Below, piece after piece: positions 27,484 to 35,048 of a stretch of DNA of 36,941 nt (positions are counted from its first letter, which is position 1; each line of letters opens with the position of its first letter). Origin of the DNA: Prochlorococcus sp. AG-347-K19 (GTDB lineage Bacteria; Cyanobacteriota; Cyanobacteriia; PCC-6307; Cyanobiaceae). A program made the position numbers and the translations under genes. The notes beneath the pieces were generated by a model. It ran no database searches and was not told the origin of the DNA. It was given only the letters and a program-made list of their open reading frames with translations. Where the stretch lies: positions 67,804 to 104,744 of the forward strand of contig QCCG01000004.1 of assembly GCA_003281335.1 (NCBI GenBank). The letters are read 5' to 3'.

Positions 27484-27844
27484 ATCGTGTAATTTTTTTA
27501 AAGTTTGTATCCGAGAATTTTCTTGTACAAATTCGATAGATGTTAAAATTGAATATTGTGGGTTTTCATTTTGTAAACCATCATCAATTCTGTGAGTTAT
27601 TTAAAGCTTTTTTGTTTGCCAGACTTTATGCCTCTAATGCTCCATCCTTTGCCATTAAACAATCGATTTTTTTAGAGAATTTGGATTCACTCTTCTTCCT
27701 TTTTGGTAATTACCTTTTGTTAATCAATCTTGCTTAGATAATTGAGCAGAATTGTTTATTACAGTAAAGGATAATATTATAGATTGGATACATGGATAGT
27801 TGTGTCTCAAACAAATCGATTGGTGTATCATGAAAAACTATCTT
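27484..27844. other. Gap before tRNA-Ala; no supported gene
   Basis: This stretch holds no frame I trust. An inverted pair TTTGTA (27503-27508) and TACAAA, and a CCGAGAA motif at 27511 also found near 21429, are visible. A reverse-strand reading near 27590-27680 has protein-like pieces (MAKDGALEA, SLANKKALNNSQN) broken by stops, perhaps a dead gene. Confidence 0.35.
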
Positions 27845-27917
27845 GGGGCCATAGCTCAGCTGGTAGAGCACCTGCATGGCATGCAGGGGGTCAGCGGTTC
27901 GAATCCGCTTGGCTCCA
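27845..27917 (+). tRNA. tRNA-Ala (anticodon GGC)
   Basis: The 73-base sequence folds as a cloverleaf. The acceptor arm GGGGCCA pairs with TGGCTCC and contains the G3:U70 wobble that identifies alanine tRNAs. The D-arm is GCTC...GAGC, the anticodon arm CCTGC-ATGGCAT-GCAGG reads GGC, and the T-arm is AGCGG-TTCGAAT-CCGCT. The 3' CCA is not encoded. A degraded copy of its 3' part lies at 31727-31766. Confidence 0.97.
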
Positions 27918-28036
27918 CTTAAATTTTTTTGATAAAAGATTTAGAAAAAATTCTTATGTTTTCAATATTTAAGATGATATGGTTTAATAGTCGACTTAAT
28001 AGCAAATCCCGCAATAATCCTTGAGATAGGCAAAAA

Positions 28037-28813
28037 ATGATAGGAATTTTAAAAAAAATCAGCGAAAAAATTATTCCAGCTAAATTTCAACTTAATTTAC
28101 GATATTTTTACTTAAAAAAAACCAATAATTTCGATGCAGAGATGTTTTATGTCTCGCAATTACTTGATAAAAAAAGAAGATTTTTAGATATTGGTTCTAA
28201 TATTGGGATTTATTCTTTTCATTTTAGGAATATCTTTAAAAATGTCGATGCATTCGAGCCTTTAAAAGAAATTACCTATAGACTTGAAGCTATTCAGAAT
28301 CAATTCTTGGTAATACATAATGTTGGTATTTCTAATAAAAAAGGTAATTTTCAATTTTATATTCCTTATTTAAATGGTTTGATAGCTCCTGCTTTAGCCT
28401 CTTTAGAAAAAAGAGAAGGAGAATGTGAATTAAGAACTATTAAATTTAAAACTATTGATGAGTATAATTTTCAAGATGTTGATTTAATTAAAATTGATGT
28501 GGAGGGTCATGAAGAATTTGTAATAGAAGGTGCTAATAAAACAATAAAGAAAACGATGCCTATTTTAATTGTAGAAATTGAACAACGGCATATTAAAAAA
28601 GAAATTAATGAAGTCTTTTTAAATATTTTAAAGCTTAATTATAGGGGCTTTTTTCTTCAAGATAATAATTTGAAATCTATAGAAGAATTTAATTATGATA
28701 AAAATCAAAAGCCCTATCTTCAAAATATTTGTATAAAAAAGGATAAGAGATATATTAATAACTTTATATTTATACCGACTAATAAAATTCCAAAGTTGAT
28801 CAAATTAACTTAA
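28037..28813 (+). CDS. FkbM-family methyltransferase
   Basis: FkbM-type enzymes are SAM-dependent O-methyltransferases, often acting on sugars of surface glycans. The 258-aa product has the SAM-binding RFLDIGSNIGIYSFHFR near residue 49, the acidic AFEPLKEI, the DLIKIDVEGHEEFVIEGA motif near residue 153 and PILIVEIEQRH. No signal peptide. It is the first gene after tRNA-Ala. A glycan methylation role is inferred from the neighbours. Confidence 0.85.
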   Translation: MIGILKKISEKIIPAKFQLNLRYFYLKKTNNFDAEMFYVSQLLDKKRRFLDIGSNIGIYSFHFRNIFKNVDAFEPLKEITYRLEAIQNQFLVIHNVGISNKKGNFQFYIPYLNGLIAPALASLEKREGECELRTIKFKTIDEYNFQDVDLIKIDVEGHEEFVIEGANKTIKKTMPILIVEIEQRHIKKEINEVFLNILKLNYRGFFLQDNNLKSIEEFNYDKNQKPYLQNICIKKDKRYINNFIFIPTNKIPKLIKLT

Positions 28814-29158
28814 AAAAAGTGAATTAAATTAATAATTAATTTAAGATCATGAAAATATTGTTTTTACTAAATTATAAAGAGGATTATTATTTGCTCTTTC
28901 TAGAATTAAGAGAGCAAAGGTTAGATTTTTCTTGAATCTATCATAAATATGATCAAATGTTCGTAATAATTTCCCCCATATACTTTTGGTAATAATCTCT
29001 TAACTATTTAATAGTAATGAGATTTTCTTATTTTATAACTTTAATGATACGCAGATTTTAGAAGTTCTAATCTGATTGGCTTCATAAAGATTTTGTTTTT
29101 TGTATGAAAATTTGTATTATTAATAAATTGATATTCATTTCTTCATTATTTGCAATTG
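28814..29158. other. Gap with a truncated glycosyltransferase-like start and a hairpin
   Basis: A 28-codon frame at 28849-28935 (MKILFLLNYKEDYYLLFLEL at its start) looks like the first residues of a glycosyltransferase that stops early. Inside it, TTTGCTCT (28890-28897) and AGAGCAAA (28911-28918) form an 8-bp hairpin stem, possibly a weak terminator for the FkbM gene. The rest is AT-rich and shows no gene. Confidence 0.35.
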
Positions 29159-30130
29159 ATGAGATATTCATTTTTTGGTACTTGTGTTAATGATTATGAT
29201 CATTTAATAAATTGTATAGATACAATCGTTGCCCAATCTATACTGCCAAAACAGATAATTTTAGTAAATTCAGGCAGCAAAAATATCAAGAAATTAATTC
29301 AATCTAAGCTTATAAATAAAAATATAGACTTTATCTATATACAAAAAAGTTTAATAAGGGAAAATGCTTTGAATCTTGCCTTAAAAAATTGCAATTCAGA
29401 ATTATCTTTTAGATTTGATGTAAGGACAAGATTTTCAATAGATTATGCTAAAAATGTTATGAGTAAATTCAATGACCAAAAAATAAAAGCTTCAGTAATT
29501 GGCGGCGTTCCACTAGCCATATCAAATGATGAAAGTATTCAGGCAAAGTTATGTAAAGAAATTATGAATAGATCATATATATTTTTCTATCCAAAGCATA
29601 GAAATAGGCTTTTTAATGGCTATTCTTCTTCAGTATATTTAGGTTGTTTTAAAACAAAACTATTAAAAAAATTTAATTACAGAGAGGTTAATAATTTAAT
29701 ATCAGAAGATTCATTAATAATAAATGATTTTCTTAAAGAGGGATACAAAACTTATTTAGATTCCTCTATAAAACTCTCTTATGTCAGTCGGAGTAAATTT
29801 AAAAATATACTTTTTATGTTTCATTCATATGGTTTTGCAAGAGCTAATACTATTTTATCTCAAAAGAAATTATTTATTTCTCCAAGACATTCAATGGTTT
29901 TTGTTTTTGGTGTTTTATTAGTTTTATTATTATTAGTAATTAAGTTAGATTTTTATCTTGTTTTACTTTTGCCATTTTTACTAATTCTCATTAATTTATT
30001 AGGTGAAATTTTTGAAGGTCAAAACAAGACAAAATTGATTATTCCTTTTTTTGCAACTTTATGTCAATTCTTATGGATTCTTGGATTTATATGGGGAATA
30101 TTATTATTTATCAGAAAAATTATTAAATAA
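29159..30130 (+). CDS. Glycosyltransferase family 2, membrane-anchored
   Basis: The 323-aa product has a GT-A fold N-terminal part: YSFFGTCVNDYDHLINCIDT, QIILVNSGS, IRENALNLALKNC and the D-x-D-like SFRFDVRTRF near residue 82, then LISEDSLI. The C-terminal 80 residues hold two to three membrane helices (VFVFGVLLVLLLLVIKL and others), so it works at the inner membrane, probably on a lipid-linked glycan. I chose the ATG at 29159; a TTG three codons earlier is also open. Confidence 0.82.
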   Translation: MRYSFFGTCVNDYDHLINCIDTIVAQSILPKQIILVNSGSKNIKKLIQSKLINKNIDFIYIQKSLIRENALNLALKNCNSELSFRFDVRTRFSIDYAKNVMSKFNDQKIKASVIGGVPLAISNDESIQAKLCKEIMNRSYIFFYPKHRNRLFNGYSSSVYLGCFKTKLLKKFNYREVNNLISEDSLIINDFLKEGYKTYLDSSIKLSYVSRSKFKNILFMFHSYGFARANTILSQKKLFISPRHSMVFVFGVLLVLLLLVIKLDFYLVLLLPFLLILINLLGEIFEGQNKTKLIIPFFATLCQFLWILGFIWGILLFIRKIIK

Positions 30131-30239
30131 TAATAATAATCCTGTATAAATTTTTCCTAGATTATTTTTAAATTTAAATTAATGTTTTCCGATCGAATTA
30201 ATAATTACTATTTTTACTTAAAATAATAAGTTCTAATAA

Positions 30240-31670
30240 TTAATTAAGACTATGCCAAAGTTGATGGATTTTTCCCTTTTTAATTTTTATTACATAAAAG
30301 AAGTAAAATAAATCAAATAATTCTCTCCAACGTCTAAGGATAATTTTTACATTTCTAATAGTTAATAATTTTTTTAATGGTAAAGAATCATTCTCATAAA
30401 GATCTACTAATTTAAAATATTTGGTAAGTTTTTTATGACCATCTTTTTCAGTAATAATTATTTCTAATAATTTAGATGGTGTATAGGTATTATGCATTTT
30501 TTTAATATTACAGTCATTAAAAACATATAAAGGCGTCTTTATGACGAATGATAATTTGTTTTTGTAAATTTCTGCTTCATTGGAAATTTTAATAATCTCT
30601 GTGGACTTTTTCATTCCATCAATAATACATAAAAAAATAGTTGAATTTCTCTTCTCATTAATGAGAAAACCAAATCTAAATTTTAAAAGTTTTAAAGGGA
30701 AAGAAGAGCTCTTTAAAAACTCATCAAAGTAATTTTGAAATGCTTTTTTATTTAATTTTTGTTTAAATTCTAATGAATATTGTCGCTCTAATTTTTCTTT
30801 ATTTCTTAAAGCATAGTTAGAGATATCGGATTTTAAATTTGAGAAGTCATGTTCTTTAATAGAAAAACCATTATTTTTAGACCATGAGCTTCCTGAAACC
30901 ATTATTTGACATTGCTGATAATAATCTACTTTCAGATCAAATTGCTTTTTTATTAAGGATGGATCACTATAGTATTTATTAAATTTTCTTGTTAATTCAT
31001 GTAGATAAATATGAGAGCTTGCGAAAGGTATTGCGTATCTACATCTTGTTGCTCTAGCAAAAGCTATAAAATCATCTGCATAATCTGAAGGCTTTCTATC
31101 AGTTTTATCTACATTGATTCCTCTAATACAATGAGGAAGTGGTTGAGCAGAGGAGTGGCTTCTAAAAGTAAAATCTATCTTTGGATGGTTATTTATAATT
31201 TGTTTGAGACTAAATCCAAAAGTCTTACTATCATTGCAGTCAAGAAGAGTAATACCGTCAGCTTCTACAACAAGGGCAGAATCAATAATTATAGGATTAA
31301 ACTGATAACTCGCTAATTGAAAGTTATCTCTTAATTTATACTTTTTCCCATGATCTAATTCTTTTATATTTGAAAAACTGAAATCTTTTAAAAGATCTCC
31401 TTTCATTCTTTTATTAAAGTGTTTTGGTAATAAAATTTTGGGATTACAATTTTGAAATTTTCTTAATGATGGCCCATGATAATGATCCCAATGGAGATGA
31501 GTTAAATAAATATGCGTAGGATTAATATGAGTTATTAAATCTTCAGTTACTTCAGGATAATTCCACCAGCTTCTCCAGTAAGAAGAACCAATTATCCATG
31601 GATCAATTAAAAGTCTTATATTTTTATACTCAATATACAAACAAGCATGGCTTATTACTGTAAATTTCAT
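30240..31670 (-). CDS. CMAH-like metallo-beta-lactamase-fold protein
   Basis: The 476-aa product begins with a metallo-hydrolase domain: SHACLYIEYKNIRLLIDPW, the WWNYPEV loop, and the metal motif THLHWDHYHGP (HxHxDH). The HACL...DPW...WW pattern resembles CMP-N-acetylneuraminate hydroxylase (CMAH), but the N-terminal Rieske iron-sulfur domain of CMAH is absent. The last 230 residues are not recognised. No signal peptide. A role in nucleotide-sugar or glycan modification is inferred from the island context; the true reaction is unknown. It is the only leftward gene between the tRNA and its fragment. Confidence 0.7.
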   Translation of the reverse strand: MKFTVISHACLYIEYKNIRLLIDPWIIGSSYWRSWWNYPEVTEDLITHINPTHIYLTHLHWDHYHGPSLRKFQNCNPKILLPKHFNKRMKGDLLKDFSFSNIKELDHGKKYKLRDNFQLASYQFNPIIIDSALVVEADGITLLDCNDSKTFGFSLKQIINNHPKIDFTFRSHSSAQPLPHCIRGINVDKTDRKPSDYADDFIAFARATRCRYAIPFASSHIYLHELTRKFNKYYSDPSLIKKQFDLKVDYYQQCQIMVSGSSWSKNNGFSIKEHDFSNLKSDISNYALRNKEKLERQYSLEFKQKLNKKAFQNYFDEFLKSSSFPLKLLKFRFGFLINEKRNSTIFLCIIDGMKKSTEIIKISNEAEIYKNKLSFVIKTPLYVFNDCNIKKMHNTYTPSKLLEIIITEKDGHKKLTKYFKLVDLYENDSLPLKKLLTIRNVKIILRRWRELFDLFYFFYVIKIKKGKIHQLWHSLN

Positions 31671-32204
31671 AAAAAATTGTTTTTTTCATTATAACTTCGT
31701 ATTTAATTAAGTGTATCCATATCGGAATGCAGGGGGACAGGGGATTGAGTCCGCACAGTTTCACTTTATTTTATTGCCATATTAAGAGTTTTCAGTCTCG
31801 TATTAGTAAGAACATATTTTTTGCACTAACTTTCCCACTCTTTTTTAGTCAATTCAGCAATTAATAGTAAATGTAAAACTACAACGGACTTTGATCAACT
31901 CTTATATGGACTAAAAATAATAGGTAAGAATTTTTGTATATTTCTCTTATACAGAATCTGAAGATGGTTCTTCTACAGTGAAAACACTTATTTATCACCC
32001 AACAAAAAAATAGAGGCAAGATTTTATAAATTAAGTGGAGGTGGAAATACCGATAATGTTAATTTAGAATTAATTAATGGGGGGTTATAGTGATAAGGAT
32101 GGGATCAAAAAAGTTATAATTATTGATCTATCGTCTCCAGGAATTTTTGATATAACTTCAGAGTTTACTTATCTATTTGTACTGCATTATTTAAGAGAAT
32201 TTTT
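31671..32204. other. Gap with a tRNA fragment and dead coding sequence
   Basis: This 534-base gap holds the tRNA-Ala fragment (31727-31766) and the broken reading frame at 31924-32208, listed separately. Between them, the reverse strand around 31810-31870 reads LLIAELTKKEWES before a stop, another possible coding scrap. No intact gene is supported. Confidence 0.5.
31727..31766 (+). repeat. Degraded copy of the tRNA-Ala 3' part
   Basis: Aligned without gaps to 27881-27920, 30 of 40 bases match, including the first ten (atgcaggggg), tGAgTCCGC-type T-arm bases and the end cactt. It starts in the anticodon loop and continues past the tRNA 3' end. It cannot fold as a tRNA. I read it as the far attachment-site copy of an old integration. 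Confidence 0.6.
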
Positions 32205-32208
32205 TTAA
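31924..32208 (+). pseudogene. Decayed C-terminus of a large surface-type protein
   Basis: Three frames join into about 93 protein-like codons if the A-run near 32004-32010 gains one base and the G-run near 32079-32084 loses one: YFSYTESEDGSSTVKTLI, then EARFYKLSGGGNTDNVNLEL, then INGGYSDKDGIKKVIIIDLS and SPGIFD. The pattern L-x-(D/N)GG-x-(G/S)D-x-DG...I(I/V)D-x-x-x-PG recalls the end of choice-of-anchor U-type domains in giant extracellular proteins. There is no start codon or upstream domain, so it is a remnant. It overlaps the 3' end of the phosphopantetheinyl transferase gene by 4 bases. Confidence 0.4.
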
Positions 32209-32855
32209 ATCTTTTCAAGTATTTCTTTAATTTCCATATTTATACAATCGTAAGCTAATGCTATGTACCAAGATTTATATTCTAAATTAAAAATATTTAT
32301 CTTTAAATCAAGTAATTTATGATGAGCTTCTTTTCTATTTTTACTTATTTCCCAGCTTGAAAGATCTTTTGAAATACTTCCATTTTGCTGCCACTTAATT
32401 GAAGCCTCTTTGAGAACCCATAACTTAAGAGTTTCTAATCGATATCTTTCACTTGGAAATATAGAAAGTTCCTTCCTCTCTTTTTCGCAATAAAAAAATT
32501 TACTTATTGCATGAGCATCAAAAACTCTATCTGACCTCTCAATATCTACTCCTATTTTTTTAAATGACCAACCTATAAGTAGATTATCTCGGCAATGACT
32601 AAATGTAATATACCCAAAATTTCTTGGAAGAATGGGGATCTTACCGGGAAGAGCTTGTAAAGGAACCTTTAAAGGAGAAATTTCAAATAAATTAGATAAA
32701 GCATGTCTTACACACCCTCTGCTATAAATATATTCCTTTGCTTTAAGGTTAGGTAATTTTTCAGCGATCTTTTCCTCATCACTAGTTATAGATCTGGACT
32801 CGTTATTTCCATTCCTTGGGAAAAGCCATAGTTTAATTATGTCACTTGGAATCAT
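32205..32855 (-). CDS. 4'-phosphopantetheinyl transferase, Sfp/HetI type
   Basis: Sfp-type transferases load the phosphopantetheine arm onto carrier proteins. The 216-aa product has the N-terminal YIYSRGCVRHALSNL helix, the GYITFSHCRD segment, the metal-binding IGVDIERSDR motif and LKLWVLKEASIKW, the (W/F)xxKEA(x)xK signature. All active-site acids are present. It is the last gene of the KAS III-ACP-SDR cassette (50 bases after the SDR), so it probably activates that ACP; it may also be the cell's general enzyme, since no other is visible here. Confidence 0.88.
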   Translation of the reverse strand: MIPSDIIKLWLFPRNGNNESRSITSDEEKIAEKLPNLKAKEYIYSRGCVRHALSNLFEISPLKVPLQALPGKIPILPRNFGYITFSHCRDNLLIGWSFKKIGVDIERSDRVFDAHAISKFFYCEKERKELSIFPSERYRLETLKLWVLKEASIKWQQNGSISKDLSSWEISKNRKEAHHKLLDLKINIFNLEYKSWYIALAYDCINMEIKEILEKI

Positions 32856-32905
32856 TGGGATTATTAGAAAATATAGATTGACCTATAAGAATCAATAAGA
32901 AATTA

Positions 32906-33685
32906 CTATTTAAATGCTGAGAAACCTCCATCAACAACTATAGAGGTACCAGTAATCCATCTACTTGCAGGAGATAATAGAAAACTAACAATATTTGAAA
33001 TGTCTTCAGCTTTGCCAAAACCTAAAAGATGCTTTTTTTCATATCTTTCAACATAATCTTTAGAAAGTCTTTCAGTAATTTCTCTATGCATATTAGTCTC
33101 TACAGCTCCCGACAATATAGCATTTACTCTTATCTCTTTACTTGCTAACTCTATTGCCATTGAATTACAAATAGAGTTAATTGATGATTTGATCGCAGAA
33201 TAATAACCTAGTCCTGTAGTCCCTAATATTGATGCGATAGAAGACATTAAAACTATAGATGATCCATTGGCAAAATACTTTTTTTTAGAAATAAATTTTG
33301 ATATATCTAGTATTGTATGTAAAGAAATTTGGGCCATGTTATCGAAATCCTCTCGGCTAGATAAAGAAAGTGGTTTTAACAAAATATTCCCTGCAGCATG
33401 AAACATACCATTTAAAGGTAGCCATTCACTAGGCAAGGATTTAATCAAATAGCTCCCAGCATTTTTGTCAGACAAGTCTTTTGGAATAATCAAAACTTGA
33501 GACCTGTCATCTAATGAACTTTTTATTTTATAAAGTTTTTCTGATGATTTTCCAGTTATTATTAGATCTGCACCCATTCTCGAGAGATTTTTAACACTTT
33601 CGTAACCTATTCCGGAAGTAGCTCCAGTAACTAATATTTTCTTTTCTAGAAAAAGATCATTTCTAAATATATTTGCTTCTTTCAT
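32906..33685 (-). CDS. SDR ketoreductase, FabG-like
   Basis: The 259-aa product is a classical short-chain dehydrogenase with the NAD(P)-binding LVTGATSGIGYESVKNL near residue 19, the catalytic Ser in IVLMSSIAS, YYSAIKSS (YxxxK) and the C-terminal ITGTSIVVDGGFSAF. These match 3-oxoacyl-ACP reductases. It follows the ACP gene by 23 bases. Its position after KAS III and ACP suggests it reduces the acetoacetyl-type intermediate to a 3-hydroxyacyl-ACP. This is an inference; FabG-like proteins have many substrates. Confidence 0.85.
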   Translation of the reverse strand: MKEANIFRNDLFLEKKILVTGATSGIGYESVKNLSRMGADLIITGKSSEKLYKIKSSLDDRSQVLIIPKDLSDKNAGSYLIKSLPSEWLPLNGMFHAAGNILLKPLSLSSREDFDNMAQISLHTILDISKFISKKKYFANGSSIVLMSSIASILGTTGLGYYSAIKSSINSICNSMAIELASKEIRVNAILSGAVETNMHREITERLSKDYVERYEKKHLLGFGKAEDISNIVSFLLSPASRWITGTSIVVDGGFSAFK

Positions 33686-33708
33686 TTATAAATTCACCTT
33701 GTAAAAAA

Positions 33709-33945
33709 TTATTTGTCATAAGTAATGTTGATAATATCTTTTATAGTCTTACATTCAGAAAGTTTTTCTATAGAAATTACAACATCAAAAAATTTGTCTG
33801 CGAGAGAAATTGCTGAAATTATTGCTAATGAATCCCAATTTAATTCAGATAATTTTGAATTAAGGGAAATTTTATTTTCTTCTATTTCTATCGCTTCTTC
33901 TAATTCAGATATGAATAGTTTAATCTTTTGTTCTGAATGTGGCAT
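33709..33945 (-). CDS. Acyl carrier protein (dedicated)
   Basis: The 78-aa acidic product has the carrier-protein attachment motif WDSLAIISAI with Ser39 as the phosphopantetheine site, preceded by LNSKLSELNW and followed by a fourth helix KTIKDIINI. Its sequence differs from housekeeping AcpP (no DSLDTVEL), so it is probably a second, pathway-specific ACP. It starts 6 bases after the KAS III stop codon. Confidence 0.88.
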   Translation of the reverse strand: MPHSEQKIKLFISELEEAIEIEENKISLNSKLSELNWDSLAIISAISLADKFFDVVISIEKLSECKTIKDIINITYDK

Positions 33946-33951
33946 ATTTTA

Positions 33952-34917
33952 TTAAAGTCTTAGAGTAGTAATGCCCCATGATAAACCAACCCCAAATCCT
34001 ACAAGCAATATCTTCATATTACGTTTACATTTCAGATCAATACTGTTTGCCAAAGCTATTGGAATAGAGCTAGATACAGTGTTTCCAAATTCTTTCAGAC
34101 ATATCACTCCTTTATCTTCAAATTTTGTTTTTTCATGTATCCTATCCAATATAAATTTGTTAGCTTGGTGGAGAATTACCATATCTATATCTTCTTTTTC
34201 TAAATTTTGATTATTTAAATATTTATTAATTGCTTTTGGAATAATATCTAATGTGAATACCATCACTCCAGCACCATTCATATGTAATTTTTCCCAATTA
34301 TTTTGTGCTTTTCTAAATCCACCAAAATCACAATTTAAGAATCTAGTTTTAGTACCATCTGTACCAAATTCAAACTTTCCAATAGACTTTTTAGAGGTTT
34401 TTTCCAAGTCTGGTCCAATTATAGAGGCGCTTGCTCCATCGCCAAATATTGGAGCAACAGTTGAATCATTTTCATTTATTAATTTTGTATAAGTATCACC
34501 AGTTAAAAGTAAAACATAATTGGCTGAGCCGCTATCTATTAGACTACTTGCTAAATTTAGGCCATATATATAACCTGTACATCCTTGATTTACATCGAAG
34601 GTCCCGCATTCTTGTTTCAATCCAAGTGCCGCATGAATTTCACAACTGGTACTTGGTAAGCATTGATTGGGGCTTTGAGTGATAAAAATAAGAACATCTA
34701 TAAAACTTCTTGGCAAATCAGTAGCCTTAAAAAGTTCATTTGAAGCGACTATAGCAAGATCACCTGCAGTAATATTTTCACCCGCTTTCCCTCTTTCTCT
34801 AATACCAGTTTTTTTAAAAATACTTTCCGGAGTCCACTTTTTAAATTTTTCGCTTAAGTGTTGATTTGTAATTTTTTCTTTTGGTACATAATACTTAATA
34901 TCTAAGATACGGGCCAT
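33952..34917 (-). CDS. 3-oxoacyl-ACP synthase III-like (KAS III)
   Basis: KAS III enzymes condense an acyl-CoA with malonyl-ACP. The 321-aa product has the full Cys-His-Asn triad: Cys113 in DVNQGCTGYIYGL, His250 in VILHQANKFIL and Asn279 in EFGNTVSSSIP, with the C-terminal GFGVGLSWG loop. It heads a leftward cassette with an ACP 6 bases downstream, then an SDR and a phosphopantetheinyl transferase. It is unlikely to be the housekeeping fabH, which in cyanobacteria is as far as I recall found with plsX. A role in making a special acyl group is inferred. Confidence 0.88.
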   Translation of the reverse strand: MARILDIKYYVPKEKITNQHLSEKFKKWTPESIFKKTGIRERGKAGENITAGDLAIVASNELFKATDLPRSFIDVLIFITQSPNQCLPSTSCEIHAALGLKQECGTFDVNQGCTGYIYGLNLASSLIDSGSANYVLLLTGDTYTKLINENDSTVAPIFGDGASASIIGPDLEKTSKKSIGKFEFGTDGTKTRFLNCDFGGFRKAQNNWEKLHMNGAGVMVFTLDIIPKAINKYLNNQNLEKEDIDMVILHQANKFILDRIHEKTKFEDKGVICLKEFGNTVSSSIPIALANSIDLKCKRNMKILLVGFGVGLSWGITTLRL

Positions 34918-35048
34918 TTAAAAAAATATATTATTTTATATTAATAGCATTAATTTTTAGTAAAGGTCTTATTGCTTAAGACAGTATTATGACTTGACTA
35001 AAAGAAACCATTCTTATAAGATTCAACAATTATTTCTAATAACATAAT
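34918..35048. promoter_or_regulatory. Divergent promoter region between KAS III and GNAT genes
   Basis: This 131-base AT-rich gap separates the leftward acyl cassette from the rightward acyltransferase. Both transcripts must start here or nearby, so joint control is possible. No operator or clear -35/-10 pair stands out. Confidence 0.35.

Larger units (their letters stand above)
27845..31766 (+). mobile_element. Candidate tRNA-Ala-integrated segment (no integrase seen)
   Basis: An intact tRNA-Ala at the left and a same-direction, degraded copy of its 3' part at the right frame about 3.8 kb with an FkbM methyltransferase, a GT2 glycosyltransferase and a CMAH-like protein. That is the layout left by site-specific integration at a tRNA 3' end, described for Prochlorococcus islands. 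No recombinase gene is present between the ends, so any element would be a relic or have moved in trans. Confidence 0.4.

Noticed and set aside
27784..27972. A 62-codon gene over tRNA-Ala
   Set aside because: It is the translation of the tRNA itself and its flanks.
31727..31766. A functional second tRNA gene
   Set aside because: Only the 3' part is present; the acceptor and D-arms are missing and the T-arm no longer pairs.
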